A stretch of 51,696 nt of DNA from Candidatus Nitrosopumilus sp. (GTDB lineage: Archaea > Thermoproteota > Nitrososphaeria > Nitrososphaerales > Nitrosopumilaceae): assembly GCA_029862085.1 (NCBI GenBank), contig JAOTXZ010000008.1:1-51696 (forward strand). Reading direction: 5' to 3'. The position numbers and the translations under genes are program-made. Positions 24,172 through 30,910 of this stretch are shown here, piece by piece (position 1 is the stretch's first letter; every line of letters begins with the position of its first letter). The notes under the pieces were generated by a model. That model was not told where the DNA came from. It saw only the letters and a program-made list of their open reading frames with translations, and did not search any database.

Positions 24172-24825
24172 CTAATTTTGTGATGGGAATGTACCTGTTA
24201 ATGCAACAATATATCTGGGTCCAACCTGATTCCCATTTTCATCCCAACTCTCAAAACATCTCATATCCGGTAGGGCAAAATTAACCTGGCCATCCCCGCC
24301 ATACATAGTTCCATAAATTGAAAACAGTGCGGAGTTTTGTGAAATTTGCAACAAACTACCATCAGCGTAAGCAAAAGAATTTGGCTCAAATGTTCCTCCA
24401 AACAAGAAAATTTCTCCAATATATGGGGAAGGAGTGGCTTCGGCAAAAATTGGTAATTTAGAAAAAATTGGTCCAAACTCGGTCTCAACAATTGATGGTT
24501 TATCTCTCATGAAAAATAAAACAGGATTAATTATTGGATTATTCAAATTACATGGGAGTGCACTATAGGCAGTAACGCCACTGGGACTTCCTATTACGAT
24601 ATTGCCATGTTGAGAATCAGCATATCCCTTTGTTGCAGCATCCATATCGGCAGTTGGATCTCCTACGTTTTCTATTTTTTCACCAGCCATATCTAAATCT
24701 CCGGTAATCACTACATTCCCACCCAAGGTAATTGTAGGTAAGGCGATTCCAGCATAGGCAGTTCCAGCTCCTCCAGCAAACACAACAACCATTAAAACAA
24801 TTAGAAAATTTTTTGAAATATTCAA
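24172..24825 (-). CDS. Exported tail-collar (Mdp-like) protein
   Basis: 217 residues. Signal or anchor peptide (FLIVLMVVVFAGGAGTAYA), a stalk nearly the same as in the propeller proteins (ITLGGNVVITGDLDM; NVGDPTADMDAATKGYADS), then a tail-collar domain at about 134-210: YIGEIFLFGGTFEPNSFAYA, DGSLLQISQNSALFSIYGTM, YGGDGQVNFALPDMR. The domain is that of phage short-tail-fibre collars and of bacterial microcystin-dependent (Mdp) proteins. With a secretion signal and no other phage genes nearby, a host surface protein is more likely than prophage. Confidence 0.85.
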   Translation of the reverse strand: MNISKNFLIVLMVVVFAGGAGTAYAGIALPTITLGGNVVITGDLDMAGEKIENVGDPTADMDAATKGYADSQHGNIVIGSPSGVTAYSALPCNLNNPIINPVLFFMRDKPSIVETEFGPIFSKLPIFAEATPSPYIGEIFLFGGTFEPNSFAYADGSLLQISQNSALFSIYGTMYGGDGQVNFALPDMRCFESWDENGNQVGPRYIVALTGTFPSQN

Positions 24826-24889
24826 CTCTCTTTGGTAAATTAAAAATCAATTAGTTAAGCGTTTCTTTGTACTTTCAAACAAAATGTAA

Positions 24890-24920
24890 TTTTTAAATTA
24901 TTTTTTGGGAACGGATTTTG
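24890..24920 (+). repeat. Dispersed intergenic AT-rich repeat
   Basis: TTTTTAAATTATTTTTTGGG followed by AACGGATTTTG, next to the stop of microprotein B, as another copy lies next to microprotein A. Confidence 0.5.
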
Positions 24921-24927
24921 CAGAAAT

Positions 24928-25035
24928 TTATCTACCTGTAACATAAGCCACATACAAAAATGCCGAAACTATAGTTGAAATCCCAATAATTATTGCTATT
25001 TCTTTTCTTGATAATACACTTGCCCTAAAACTCAC
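24928..25035 (-). CDS. 35-residue membrane microprotein, paralogue B
   Basis: GTG 25035 to stop 24928-24930: 35 residues beginning VSFRASVLSRKEIAIIIGIS and ending VAYVTGR. It matches paralogue A (20799-20906) at 28 of 35 positions. The shared promoter block (TTAAGTTGATAATTCTTCAA, read on the minus strand) is also kept. One predicted helix. Ordinary gene callers miss it because of length and the GTG start. Confidence 0.7.
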   Translation of the reverse strand: MSFRASVLSRKEIAIIIGISTIVSAFLYVAYVTGR

Positions 25036-25148
25036 GAGTCGTCTTGAAGAATTATCAACTTAAGCGTATTGGAGTTTTTATTTGAACTTCTTTTTGAAAA
25101 GGCCGAAAACAGTTAATTTAAGAATCATTACTGGAAATCTTTTCTATC

Positions 25149-25409
25149 GTGGTTCATTATTACGTAAATAAAATAAAATGTGTATCGCCAAAGCCCTCGA
25201 AATGTGTGAATTGTGGTAAATTAGACCTTAAAGATGATGCAGTATTAGCTACTACTGGTCCGTCTGAAAAAAATGCCGACTATGTACTATCAGTTCTATG
25301 TCTTTCTTGTGAAACCTTGATGGTAATTACTAATCACCCCGGAGAGGTTATTGGAATACATCATTCAGCAGGAAACCAATCTACTTTACGTAATTCTGAA
25401 AAATCCTAG
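25149..25409 (+). CDS. Small zinc-ribbon protein (86 aa)
   Basis: 86 residues from GTG 25149. Two Cys pairs, CVNCGKLD near residue 19 and CLSCETL near residue 52, make a zinc ribbon; between them is DDAVLATTGPSEKNADYVLS. The C-terminus is polar with several His (NHPGEVIGIHHSAG). No catalytic motif and no close family recognised. Confidence 0.65.
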   Translation: MVHYYVNKIKCVSPKPSKCVNCGKLDLKDDAVLATTGPSEKNADYVLSVLCLSCETLMVITNHPGEVIGIHHSAGNQSTLRNSEKS

Positions 25410-25411
25410 TC

Positions 25412-25442
25412 TTTGAGAATTATTTTTTTGGAATGATAAAAA
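25412..25442 (+). repeat. Dispersed intergenic AT-rich repeat
   Basis: TTTGAGAATTATTTTTTTGG then AATGATAAAAAC, directly after the zinc-ribbon gene. Confidence 0.5.
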
Positions 25443-25493
25443 CATCAATCAAGAATAGTATAATTTAAGAGCATTTCTTTTGGAGAATAACAT

Positions 25494-25856
25494 ATGAAAT
25501 ATCCAAACCCTGCAGAGGGTCCAGTTAATGTGAAAAAATATACTCTTTATGCAATGATTCCAGGTTTGGATACCTATGCTTTCTCAAAACTTGATAAGAA
25601 AAAACAGGCTTTAAAAATTACAATAATTGGCATAATTGGTATTATAGGGGCTACTGGAATCGTTATGTTTCAAATGGCAAATGACGCAGAAATACAATCC
25701 GAACTCAACAAAGATCTAAAGGCAGAATTAGTTTATCAAAAATTTATGCCTCAAATGCTCTTAGTCATATTTGGGTCTTTAGCAATTTATCTTCCCATTG
25801 TTGCTTATCTTGTACGAAAATGGTCTAAAGAATGGAATAAACAATTTGAATTTTAA
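25494..25856 (+). CDS. Membrane protein with two helices (120 aa)
   Basis: 120 residues from ATG 25494, preceded by GGAGAATAACAT, one of the few convincing ribosome binding sites in the window. The N-terminus is polar (KYPNPAEGPVNVKKYTLYAM), then ALKITIIGIIGIIGATGIVM and, after a 30-residue linker, LLVIFGSLAIYLPIVAYLV, with a basic/aromatic tail. No family recognised. Confidence 0.65.
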   Translation: MKYPNPAEGPVNVKKYTLYAMIPGLDTYAFSKLDKKKQALKITIIGIIGIIGATGIVMFQMANDAEIQSELNKDLKAELVYQKFMPQMLLVIFGSLAIYLPIVAYLVRKWSKEWNKQFEF

Positions 25857-25940
25857 TTTGAAATTATTTTTTGATTTATGGAACCATATCAACAGTTCAG
25901 TTCCCCTAAATGGTTTTTGAAATTATTTTTTAGAAATCTT
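25856..25940 (+). repeat. Two dispersed repeat copies around a partial RNA-like element
   Basis: ATTTGAAATTATTTTTTG (25856-25873) and TTTTTGAAATTATTTTTTAG (25914-25933) flank GTTCAGTTCCCCTAAATGG (about 25895-25913). The middle part is a degenerate copy of the 5' end of the structured RNA candidate at 26967 (GTTCGGTTCTCCTAAATGGG). Confidence 0.5.
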
Positions 25941-26303
25941 TTTTGATTTATGAGCTGCCTTAGCACCCATTTTTGCAGTTTTGAGTTGTTTGACAATCTT
26001 TATTCCGATTTTCAAAGATTTGAAAGCAGAGAAAATAGGTATTAGAATCAACATCACAATGTCAATCCAGTATTTTTTAATGAATTTTTTAGGGTTCTTT
26101 GTTTTTTTGTACTTTAAAGCAAGATCTATTATCAATAAAGATACAAGAGGCCAGAGCAAAACATCAAAGAAAAATTTCCACTCATTTGGAATAAAAATCA
26201 AAGGTTCAGATAATCCAAATATTGAATAATCAAATGCCAAAACACCTACGAAAAATATTGTTACAATTACTAAAATAGTAAAATCCAAGAGTTTGTAGTA
26301 CAT
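25923..26303 (-). CDS. Membrane protein (126 aa)
   Basis: 126 residues from ATG 26303. Helices: LLDFTILVIVTIFFVGVLAF, FFFDVLLWPLVSLLIIDLAL and a third weaker one (YWIDIVMLILIPIFSAF). Ends with a basic tail (KMGAKAAHKSKKISKK). It lies 10 nt downstream of the UspA gene 26314-26766 and in the same direction, so the two are likely cotranscribed. The stop region overlaps a copy of the dispersed repeat. Function unknown. Confidence 0.65.
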   Translation of the reverse strand: MYYKLLDFTILVIVTIFFVGVLAFDYSIFGLSEPLIFIPNEWKFFFDVLLWPLVSLLIIDLALKYKKTKNPKKFIKKYWIDIVMLILIPIFSAFKSLKIGIKIVKQLKTAKMGAKAAHKSKKISKK

Positions 26304-26313
26304 GAGATTTTTT

Positions 26314-26766
26314 TTAATCGGTATTTGTAAATTCTCCTTTGGTAACTAAAACAGGACATTTGGCATGTGAAACTACTCCATTTGCAACGCTTCCTAAAAC
26401 AAGTTTCCTAAACCCTGTTCGTCCATGAGACCCAATAACAATCAAATCAACATTGTTACTTTCAGCAAAGGCCACAATTCCATCCGAAGTTGAAGGGTTG
26501 TGAATTATTTTCATTGAAAAGGATACTTTTTTTGCATTTGCCTGGTCTTCTAATTTCTTTAGCATTTTAGTGGCCTCATCTTCTTCTTCATCTTGAATTT
26601 CTTGCATTCTTTCAAGTGAGATTCCTGCAGAGTCAGATATTTTGGCTTGAATTACAGTCAAAACTATTAATCGTGATTCAAATTTCTCTGCAATCTCCAA
26701 TCCCTTTTCAAAGGCCTTTTGAGAGAATCCTGATCCATCGATAGGAACTAAAATCTTTTCCAACAC
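26314..26766 (-). CDS. Universal stress protein (UspA family)
   Basis: 150 residues, one complete Usp domain: EKILVPIDGSGFSQKAFEKG at the start and VIGSHGRTGFRKLVLGSVAN with HAKCPVLVTKG at the end, the ATP-binding pattern. A charged helix in the middle (MQEIQDEEEDEATKMLKKLE). Closer to the usual Usp layout than 14039-14470. Upstream of, and probably in one transcript with, the membrane protein 25923-26303. Confidence 0.92.
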   Translation of the reverse strand: MLEKILVPIDGSGFSQKAFEKGLEIAEKFESRLIVLTVIQAKISDSAGISLERMQEIQDEEEDEATKMLKKLEDQANAKKVSFSMKIIHNPSTSDGIVAFAESNNVDLIVIGSHGRTGFRKLVLGSVANGVVSHAKCPVLVTKGEFTNTD

Positions 26767-26815
26767 TGTAGGGTGTTTTTTTTAAAATTTATACTGTTGG
26801 GTTTTTTTAACCATT

Positions 26816-26841
26816 TTTTGAAATTATTTTTTTGGAAATAT
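26816..26841 (+). repeat. Dispersed intergenic AT-rich repeat
   Basis: TTTTGAAATTATTTTTTTGG then AAATA, followed by CACGCCTAAA, a short element also seen at 13928 and 15970. Confidence 0.5.
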
Positions 26842-26966
26842 TCACGCCTAAAACTGTCATGGAACCAAACTAAATTGACAATCCCTTCACTTGGGATACA
26901 AACTTTCTATTCCATCCCTAACTAGAAAAATAAGAGATCTAAATTTTCATGGAATCAACCTAAAAG

Positions 26967-27067
26967 TTCGGTTCTCCTAAATGGGTTGGACCGTAACAGA
27001 TTCACAACGAGGGCATAAAGGTAAATCATCTATGCCCCTCGAGGGAATTGAAGCTAAGAACCGTACA
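26967..27067 (+). ncRNA. Structured RNA candidate of about 100 nt
   Basis: In the gap 26767-27098. TCTAAATTTT (26937-26946) would start transcription near 26967, exactly where a GC-rich segment begins. The ends pair, CGGTTCT (26969-26975) with AGAACCG (27057-27063). A strong hairpin inside, 27008-27041, has ten base pairs with one bulged C (CGAGGGCATA/TATGCCCCTCG). CGGTTC can instead pair with the nearer GGACCG (26988-26993). A separate CTTAAG about 27 nt before the gene 27099-27506 gives that gene its own promoter, so this is probably an independent RNA. ACA follows the closing stem. Class not identified. Confidence 0.5.
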
Positions 27068-27098
27068 CCTTAAGAAGCTGATTTTTTAGAAAAAGAAA

Positions 27099-27506
27099 AT
27101 GAACAAATTTTTTATGCTAATTCCAATTTTTATTGGGTTATCAGTTTCCCTTCCATTAATTATCAATTCTACATCAGGTGGCGTACACTTTACTCAGGAG
27201 ATTGATCCGAGAATTTTAGAGGCTACAAATGGTTTTGCAATTTCTTCCAATATGGATATTTACCGAATTGGCCTAATTGATGAGGGTCAGTCATTATTTT
27301 TTACAGTCTCAGAGAATACTGATGGTTTTATCTACATGGATGATCCGCTGGGAATTTTGCAAAAAATATATCCACAAAACAATATTGTATCTTTTAAGGT
27401 TCTAATTTTTGGTGAGGAAGTACCATATACGATAGATGAGGGGAAAATTACATTTGGAGTAAACAACGCTCAGATAATTGAGATTAGAGGTTCTTCTGAA
27501 ATATGA
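27099..27506 (+). CDS. Exported hypothetical protein (135 aa)
   Basis: 135 residues from ATG 27099. A signal peptide or anchor (NKFFMLIPIFIGLSVSLPLI) is followed by a beta-rich mature part with TQEIDPRILEATNGFAISSN and EVPYTIDEGKITFGVNNAQI. No Cys, no known motif. CTTAAG near 27069-27074 is a suitable promoter for a leaderless start. Function unknown. Confidence 0.65.
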   Translation: MNKFFMLIPIFIGLSVSLPLIINSTSGGVHFTQEIDPRILEATNGFAISSNMDIYRIGLIDEGQSLFFTVSENTDGFIYMDDPLGILQKIYPQNNIVSFKVLIFGEEVPYTIDEGKITFGVNNAQIIEIRGSSEI

Positions 27507-27559
27507 AAACCAGAATTTTGATATTCTTTTGAAAAGGATGAGAATTAAATTATTTTATC

Positions 27560-28417
27560 TCAAGGATTACCTAGTATAGTCCATCCTCTTACTAACAACT
27601 TTTGAGCAGTAGATTGTTGAACACAAGCAGGAGAATTATTCGTGGCTTTGAAAATTAATTCCATATTCTCTCTACAAACAATTTCATTATTCTCCAACCC
27701 CCACTCTAGCTGTTTCTTTGGAGGAAGGACGTATTCACTGTCTTTTTGTATCAAAGAATTTTTTTTAATTACTGCACAGTATTCGTCCAAATTGAATAAT
27801 GGGTGTGAGGAGGTGTTCCAGTCTGAATTTTTTAATTCTGACAATGGGACTTTGCAAAAATATTCAACAGAATCTGCTTCTGCATACCAGTAAATATTCA
27901 TAATACACATGCCATTTTCTTGGTTACGTGTTGTTACCTGCCATTCTCCAAGGCCAAAATCTTTCTCATAATTTCCTATAACACATTTTTCAAATAGAGT
28001 TTTAGAATTATCTTGTGATATTTCCCTTACAAGATCAATGGCGGAAAATTGAACCAAGGAAGTAGGACCACATAATTGAGATTGTATTTCATTGTCAACT
28101 TTATCTGCAAAAATCAGATACTCTAATCCTTTTGTGAAGTTAATGCCCCAAAATTTTTCATTTGAGGTTATCTTGACAAAGTCTTGTGCTTCTCCTTTAA
28201 ATGATTCTTTAATTGAAAACAAAGTTTCAGCGTTGAGTGTGTGCTCATCTGAAGGTGTCAAATAATCTTTTGACATAGCCTGACCAGAAAATACAATATC
28301 AGACTCTTCAAAAGATTGGGTAACGTTTGGAACAGCACAAGACAACCCATATACATCATCAAACGAAGTTGAGATTAGAAGGGTTCCAACAACTAATAAG
28401 ATGAAGAAAATTTTCAA
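27560..28417 (-). CDS. Exported NTR-like protein with RGW tail
   Basis: 285 residues: signal peptide (MKIFFILLVVGTLLISTS, cut near VYG), then an NTR/TIMP-like domain starting at the mature N-terminus (LSCAVPNVTQSFEESDIVFS; TLFSIKESFKGEAQDFVKIT; FTKGLEYLIFADKVD; QLCGPTSL), where an early Cys and the later Cys would pair. A middle part follows with CVIGNYEK and paired cysteines. The last 45 residues (GLENNEIVCRENMELIFKAT; SPACVQQSTAQKLLVRGW) form a module that also ends 6800-7438. The NTR call rests on pattern only. Confidence 0.72.
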   Translation of the reverse strand: MKIFFILLVVGTLLISTSFDDVYGLSCAVPNVTQSFEESDIVFSGQAMSKDYLTPSDEHTLNAETLFSIKESFKGEAQDFVKITSNEKFWGINFTKGLEYLIFADKVDNEIQSQLCGPTSLVQFSAIDLVREISQDNSKTLFEKCVIGNYEKDFGLGEWQVTTRNQENGMCIMNIYWYAEADSVEYFCKVPLSELKNSDWNTSSHPLFNLDEYCAVIKKNSLIQKDSEYVLPPKKQLEWGLENNEIVCRENMELIFKATNNSPACVQQSTAQKLLVRGWTILGNP

Positions 28418-28467
28418 TCCTTACTCATATACCCAAAAGTGAATTCTCTAATATCATTTGATAAAAA

Positions 28468-28481
28468 TTGGTTTTTACCAA
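28468..28481. promoter_or_regulatory. Palindrome upstream of the DM13 gene
   Basis: TTGGTTTTTACCAA, a short inverted repeat about 80 nt before the DM13 start codon and upstream of the 20-bp motif. It could be an operator, but only one copy is seen. Confidence 0.25.
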
Positions 28482-28502
28482 AAATCACCCATTTTTGTGC
28501 CC

Positions 28503-28522
28503 AAGATTGGGGTCTAAAGTGG
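28503..28522 (+). promoter_or_regulatory. 20-bp motif in the DM13 promoter
   Basis: AAGATTGGGGTCTAAAGTGG ends 38 nt before the ATG of the DM13 gene and about 9 nt upstream of its TATA element (CTTTATATCA, 28531-28540). The identical 20 bp occur at 29998-30017 in the same position relative to the spondin_N gene. Probable activator or repressor site. Confidence 0.7.
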
Positions 28523-28559
28523 AAAATAGACTTTATATCAAAAACCACTTGATTCAATC

Positions 28560-29207
28560 ATGAATAAAGCCCTGCTGGCAATAATTGGAGTATTAGTAGT
28601 GGGAACGATTGCTGCTTTTGCTTTATCACCATATTTTACTGAGTCAACCATAGATGAAGCATTACCAACTGGTGCCATCACTCAACCAAAGACGGATGGT
28701 GCTATGATGGAAGAAGCTATGATGGATGATGCTAAGATGGAAGAAGAAGCTATGATGGATGATGCTAAGATGGAAGAAGAAGCTATGATGGATGATGCTA
28801 AGATGGAAGAAGAAGCTATGATGGATGATGCTAAGATGGAAGAAGAAGCTATGATGGATGATGCTATGGAAGATGTAACTCCAGTTGTTTATTCAGGAAA
28901 TTTTGTAGGTGTAGGTGATGGAATTCACGATGCCCAAGGAGATGCATTTACCGTACCAATTGAAGATGGAAGTAATGTTTTACGGCTGGAGAATTTCAAG
29001 GCCACAAATGGTCCTGACTTGTTTGTGTATCTCTCAACTGACAAGGATGCATCAGAGTTTGTCAATCTAGGAGAACTAAAAGCCAGTAGTGGAAATCAAA
29101 ATTATGAAATTCCAGATGAAGTTGATCTAACTCAATACAACAATGTCTTGATTTGGTGTAAAGCATTTGGAGTTTTATTTGGTAGTGCAGAGTTATTGCC
29201 GCAATAA
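28560..29207 (+). CDS. DM13-domain protein with Met/acidic repeats
   Basis: 215 residues: membrane anchor or signal (LLAIIGVLVVGTIAAFALS), then five units of an 11-residue repeat (EEAMMDDAKME), then a DM13 domain at about 105-215 (YSGNFVGVGDGIHDAQGDAF; LRLENFKATNGPDLFVYLS; YNNVLIWCKAFGVLFGSAEL). DM13 is thought to take part in electron transfer, and the single conserved Cys in IWCKAF is present. The Met-rich acidic repeat could bind metal such as copper; this is inference. Leaderless promoter with TATA at 28531-28540. First gene of the DM13-regulator-membrane-spondin locus. Confidence 0.88.
   Translation: MNKALLAIIGVLVVGTIAAFALSPYFTESTIDEALPTGAITQPKTDGAMMEEAMMDDAKMEEEAMMDDAKMEEEAMMDDAKMEEEAMMDDAKMEEEAMMDDAMEDVTPVVYSGNFVGVGDGIHDAQGDAFTVPIEDGSNVLRLENFKATNGPDLFVYLSTDKDASEFVNLGELKASSGNQNYEIPDEVDLTQYNNVLIWCKAFGVLFGSAELLPQ
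28710..28865 (+). repeat. 33-bp tandem repeat coding for EEAMMDDAKME
   Basis: Four full copies and one partial copy of a 33-bp unit (GAAGAAGCTATGATGGATGA and so on) with almost no differences between copies. The array keeps frame inside the DM13 gene and is likely to vary in copy number between strains. Confidence 0.85.
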
Positions 29208-29265
29208 TGATTTTGAAAACTTTCAAAAGGAATTTTTTATATCTAATACCCTTTGTGAGCAATCA

Positions 29266-29658
29266 GTGATTGGTGCAATAGTAATTTTCCCAGTGTTTTC
29301 GTTTTCAATGATAATTCCCAGAACAATATTTTCATTTTTAGGAACGGATGGTGAACAACCTCAATCAAATCCTAGGTTCAAAATGGTACTTTGGCTTATA
29401 ATTGCAGGCACGAGAGGGGGCCCAAACAGGGCAAAAATCCTCAATTTAATCAAGGAAACCCCAATGAATGCAAACAAGATATCCAAGTTTTTGAACGTGG
29501 ATCACAAAACAATACACCATCACGTAAAAATTCTATCAAAAAATGACCTAATTGTAAAGGCCGAGAAAGATTACGGTGCTGAATATCATTTATCGCCAAT
29601 CATGAAAGAAAATCAAAATGTATTAGAAGAGATTATGAGGAAAATTGGGACAAAGTAA
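29266..29658 (+). CDS. Winged-helix regulator (ArsR-like) of the DM13 locus
   Basis: 130 residues from GTG 29266. The open frame begins inside the DM13 gene, but TTTTATATCT (29236-29243) is 25 nt before this GTG, a typical leaderless start. The N-terminus has a hydrophobic stretch (GAIVIFPVFSFSM), then the winged helix: MVLWLIIAGTRGGPNRAKIL, TPMNANKISKFLNVDHKTIH (recognition helix), HHVKILSKNDLIVKAE and a wing. It lies between two genes that share a promoter motif and is the obvious candidate to bind it. The hydrophobic N-terminus could anchor it to the membrane. Confidence 0.78.
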   Translation: MIGAIVIFPVFSFSMIIPRTIFSFLGTDGEQPQSNPRFKMVLWLIIAGTRGGPNRAKILNLIKETPMNANKISKFLNVDHKTIHHHVKILSKNDLIVKAEKDYGAEYHLSPIMKENQNVLEEIMRKIGTK

Positions 29659-29685
29659 TTTATCAAATCGTAGGAGAGTCACAAC

Positions 29686-29988
29686 ATGGTAGACTTTATG
29701 CTAGCTGCAGTGATAGCAGCGTTTCTTAACATTGGTTTGTTGCTAGTAACGATTGCAACCTATGTTCAAAACATGAGAGTGATTAGATCATACTATACTT
29801 CAGGATTAGTCCTGGTTGCAATATTGTTGATGATTCAAAATATTGTGATTGTGATATTTTGGTTTACACTTTACATGGATGACAAGGCCTTGATGATGTC
29901 AGCTGATATGGTTGCACATTATCTGTTTGCAATCAATGTGATTCAGACAGTTGGTTTATCTGTTCTTGTAGCGATTACAAGAAGATAA
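29686..29988 (+). CDS. Three-helix membrane protein (100 aa)
   Basis: 100 residues from ATG 29686 with a GGAG ribosome binding site ten bases upstream, which suggests translation as the second gene of a transcript from 29266. Helices: MLAAVIAAFLNIGLLLVTIA, TSGLVLVAILLMIQNIVIVI and a third near the end (HYLFAINVIQTVGLSVLVAI). Possible metal-binding His/Met residues (MDDKALMMSADMVAH). No family recognised. Sits between the regulator and the spondin_N gene. Confidence 0.75.
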   Translation: MVDFMLAAVIAAFLNIGLLLVTIATYVQNMRVIRSYYTSGLVLVAILLMIQNIVIVIFWFTLYMDDKALMMSADMVAHYLFAINVIQTVGLSVLVAITRR

Positions 29989-29997
29989 TTTCCAAAA

Positions 29998-30017
29998 AAG
30001 ATTGGGGTCTAAAGTGG
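29998..30017 (+). promoter_or_regulatory. 20-bp motif in the spondin_N promoter
   Basis: AAGATTGGGGTCTAAAGTGG, identical to 28503-28522. It ends 39 nt before the start codon and 7 nt before a CTTAAG TATA-like element (30025-30030). The DNA on both sides differs between the two sites, so the identity is not due to a longer duplication. Confidence 0.7.
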
Positions 30018-30055
30018 GTAAATCCTTAAGGTGAATTTTTCAAATTATTTATTCA

Positions 30056-30790
30056 ATGAAATCAAAAACGACAGGTATTTTTGGTTTGACAGCAATAGTT
30101 GCATTGTTAACTGTTGTAAGTTTAACAGGAATACCAGAATCCGAAGCTGCACAAGCAAAAATCTACGAGGTAACTGTAACGAATCTCACGCCAGGACAAC
30201 CACTTACACCACCTCTTTTGGTAACACATGAATCTGATGCTGGATTTTTTTCAGTAGGTGAAATGGCAAGTGGAGAATTGCAGCAACTAGCTGAGAATGG
30301 AAATCTAGACCCACTAGTTACATTGTTGGAAGGTAAACCAGGAGTAGTAGATGTTGTTCATGGAATGGCACCGTTAGCTCCTGCAAACGATCCGGGAAAT
30401 ACAGGCTTGAGTCATTCTGAAACCTTTGTGATATCAGCTGAAGGAACAACGAGATATCTCTCCTATGCGAGTATGTTGGTGTGTACAAATGATGGTTTTG
30501 CAGGACTTGATTCTATCAGGCTCCCAATTAACCAAAAGACAGTATATGCCATGGCATATGATGCCCGAACTGAGATGAATACTGAAGACTTTGCAGATAT
30601 GGTCCCTCCATGTCAGGGAGCTATTGGAGTTTCCTCAGATGATGAAGGAACTGGAACGAGCAATTCTGAAATTTCTGAAGATGGCATAGTCATCCCACAC
30701 CCTGGAATCATTGGAGATGAAGATCTTCTCGAAAGTGTTCATGCTTGGGGCAGTCCTGTAGTCAAAATCGATATTGTTCGAATGAAATAA
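30056..30790 (+). CDS. Exported spondin_N-domain protein
   Basis: 244 residues: signal peptide (TTGIFGLTAIVALLTVVSLT, cut near SEA), then a spondin_N domain over the rest: YEVTVTNLTPGQPLTPPLLV, ASGELQQLAENGNLDPLV, STMLV-type segment YLSYASMLVCTNDGFAGLDS. Ends with HPGIIGDEDLLESVHAWGSP. Bacterial and archaeal spondin_N proteins are extracellular and poorly characterised. ATG 30056 is leaderless from CTTAAG at 30025. Same promoter motif as the DM13 gene, hence a shared regulon. A strong terminator follows. Confidence 0.88.
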   Translation: MKSKTTGIFGLTAIVALLTVVSLTGIPESEAAQAKIYEVTVTNLTPGQPLTPPLLVTHESDAGFFSVGEMASGELQQLAENGNLDPLVTLLEGKPGVVDVVHGMAPLAPANDPGNTGLSHSETFVISAEGTTRYLSYASMLVCTNDGFAGLDSIRLPINQKTVYAMAYDARTEMNTEDFADMVPPCQGAIGVSSDDEGTGTSNSEISEDGIVIPHPGIIGDEDLLESVHAWGSPVVKIDIVRMK

Positions 30791-30792
30791 TC

Positions 30793-30826
30793 TCCAACGT
30801 ATAGTTGGATTTTTTTATTTTTTTTT
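30793..30826 (+). terminator. Hairpin and T-run terminator
   Basis: TCCAAC/GTTGGA (30793-30798 with 30804-30809) followed at once by a run of T interrupted by a single A to 30826. Two bases after the spondin_N stop codon. Confidence 0.75.
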
Positions 30827-30910
30827 AGTTGAAATTTGCCTTTTGATAAGGGATAGAGGTAAACCAATGCCATAATACATATTTTAAAAAATACAGGAAC
30901 ACAGCCTTAC

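Noticed and set aside
24172-24825. Prophage tail-fibre region
   Set aside because: The collar and DAATKGY motifs are phage-like, but the gene has a signal peptide and no terminase, capsid, portal, integrase or lysis gene is nearby.
28710-28865. CRISPR-like array
   Set aside because: The 33-bp units are contiguous without spacers and code in frame for an acidic Met-rich repeat.
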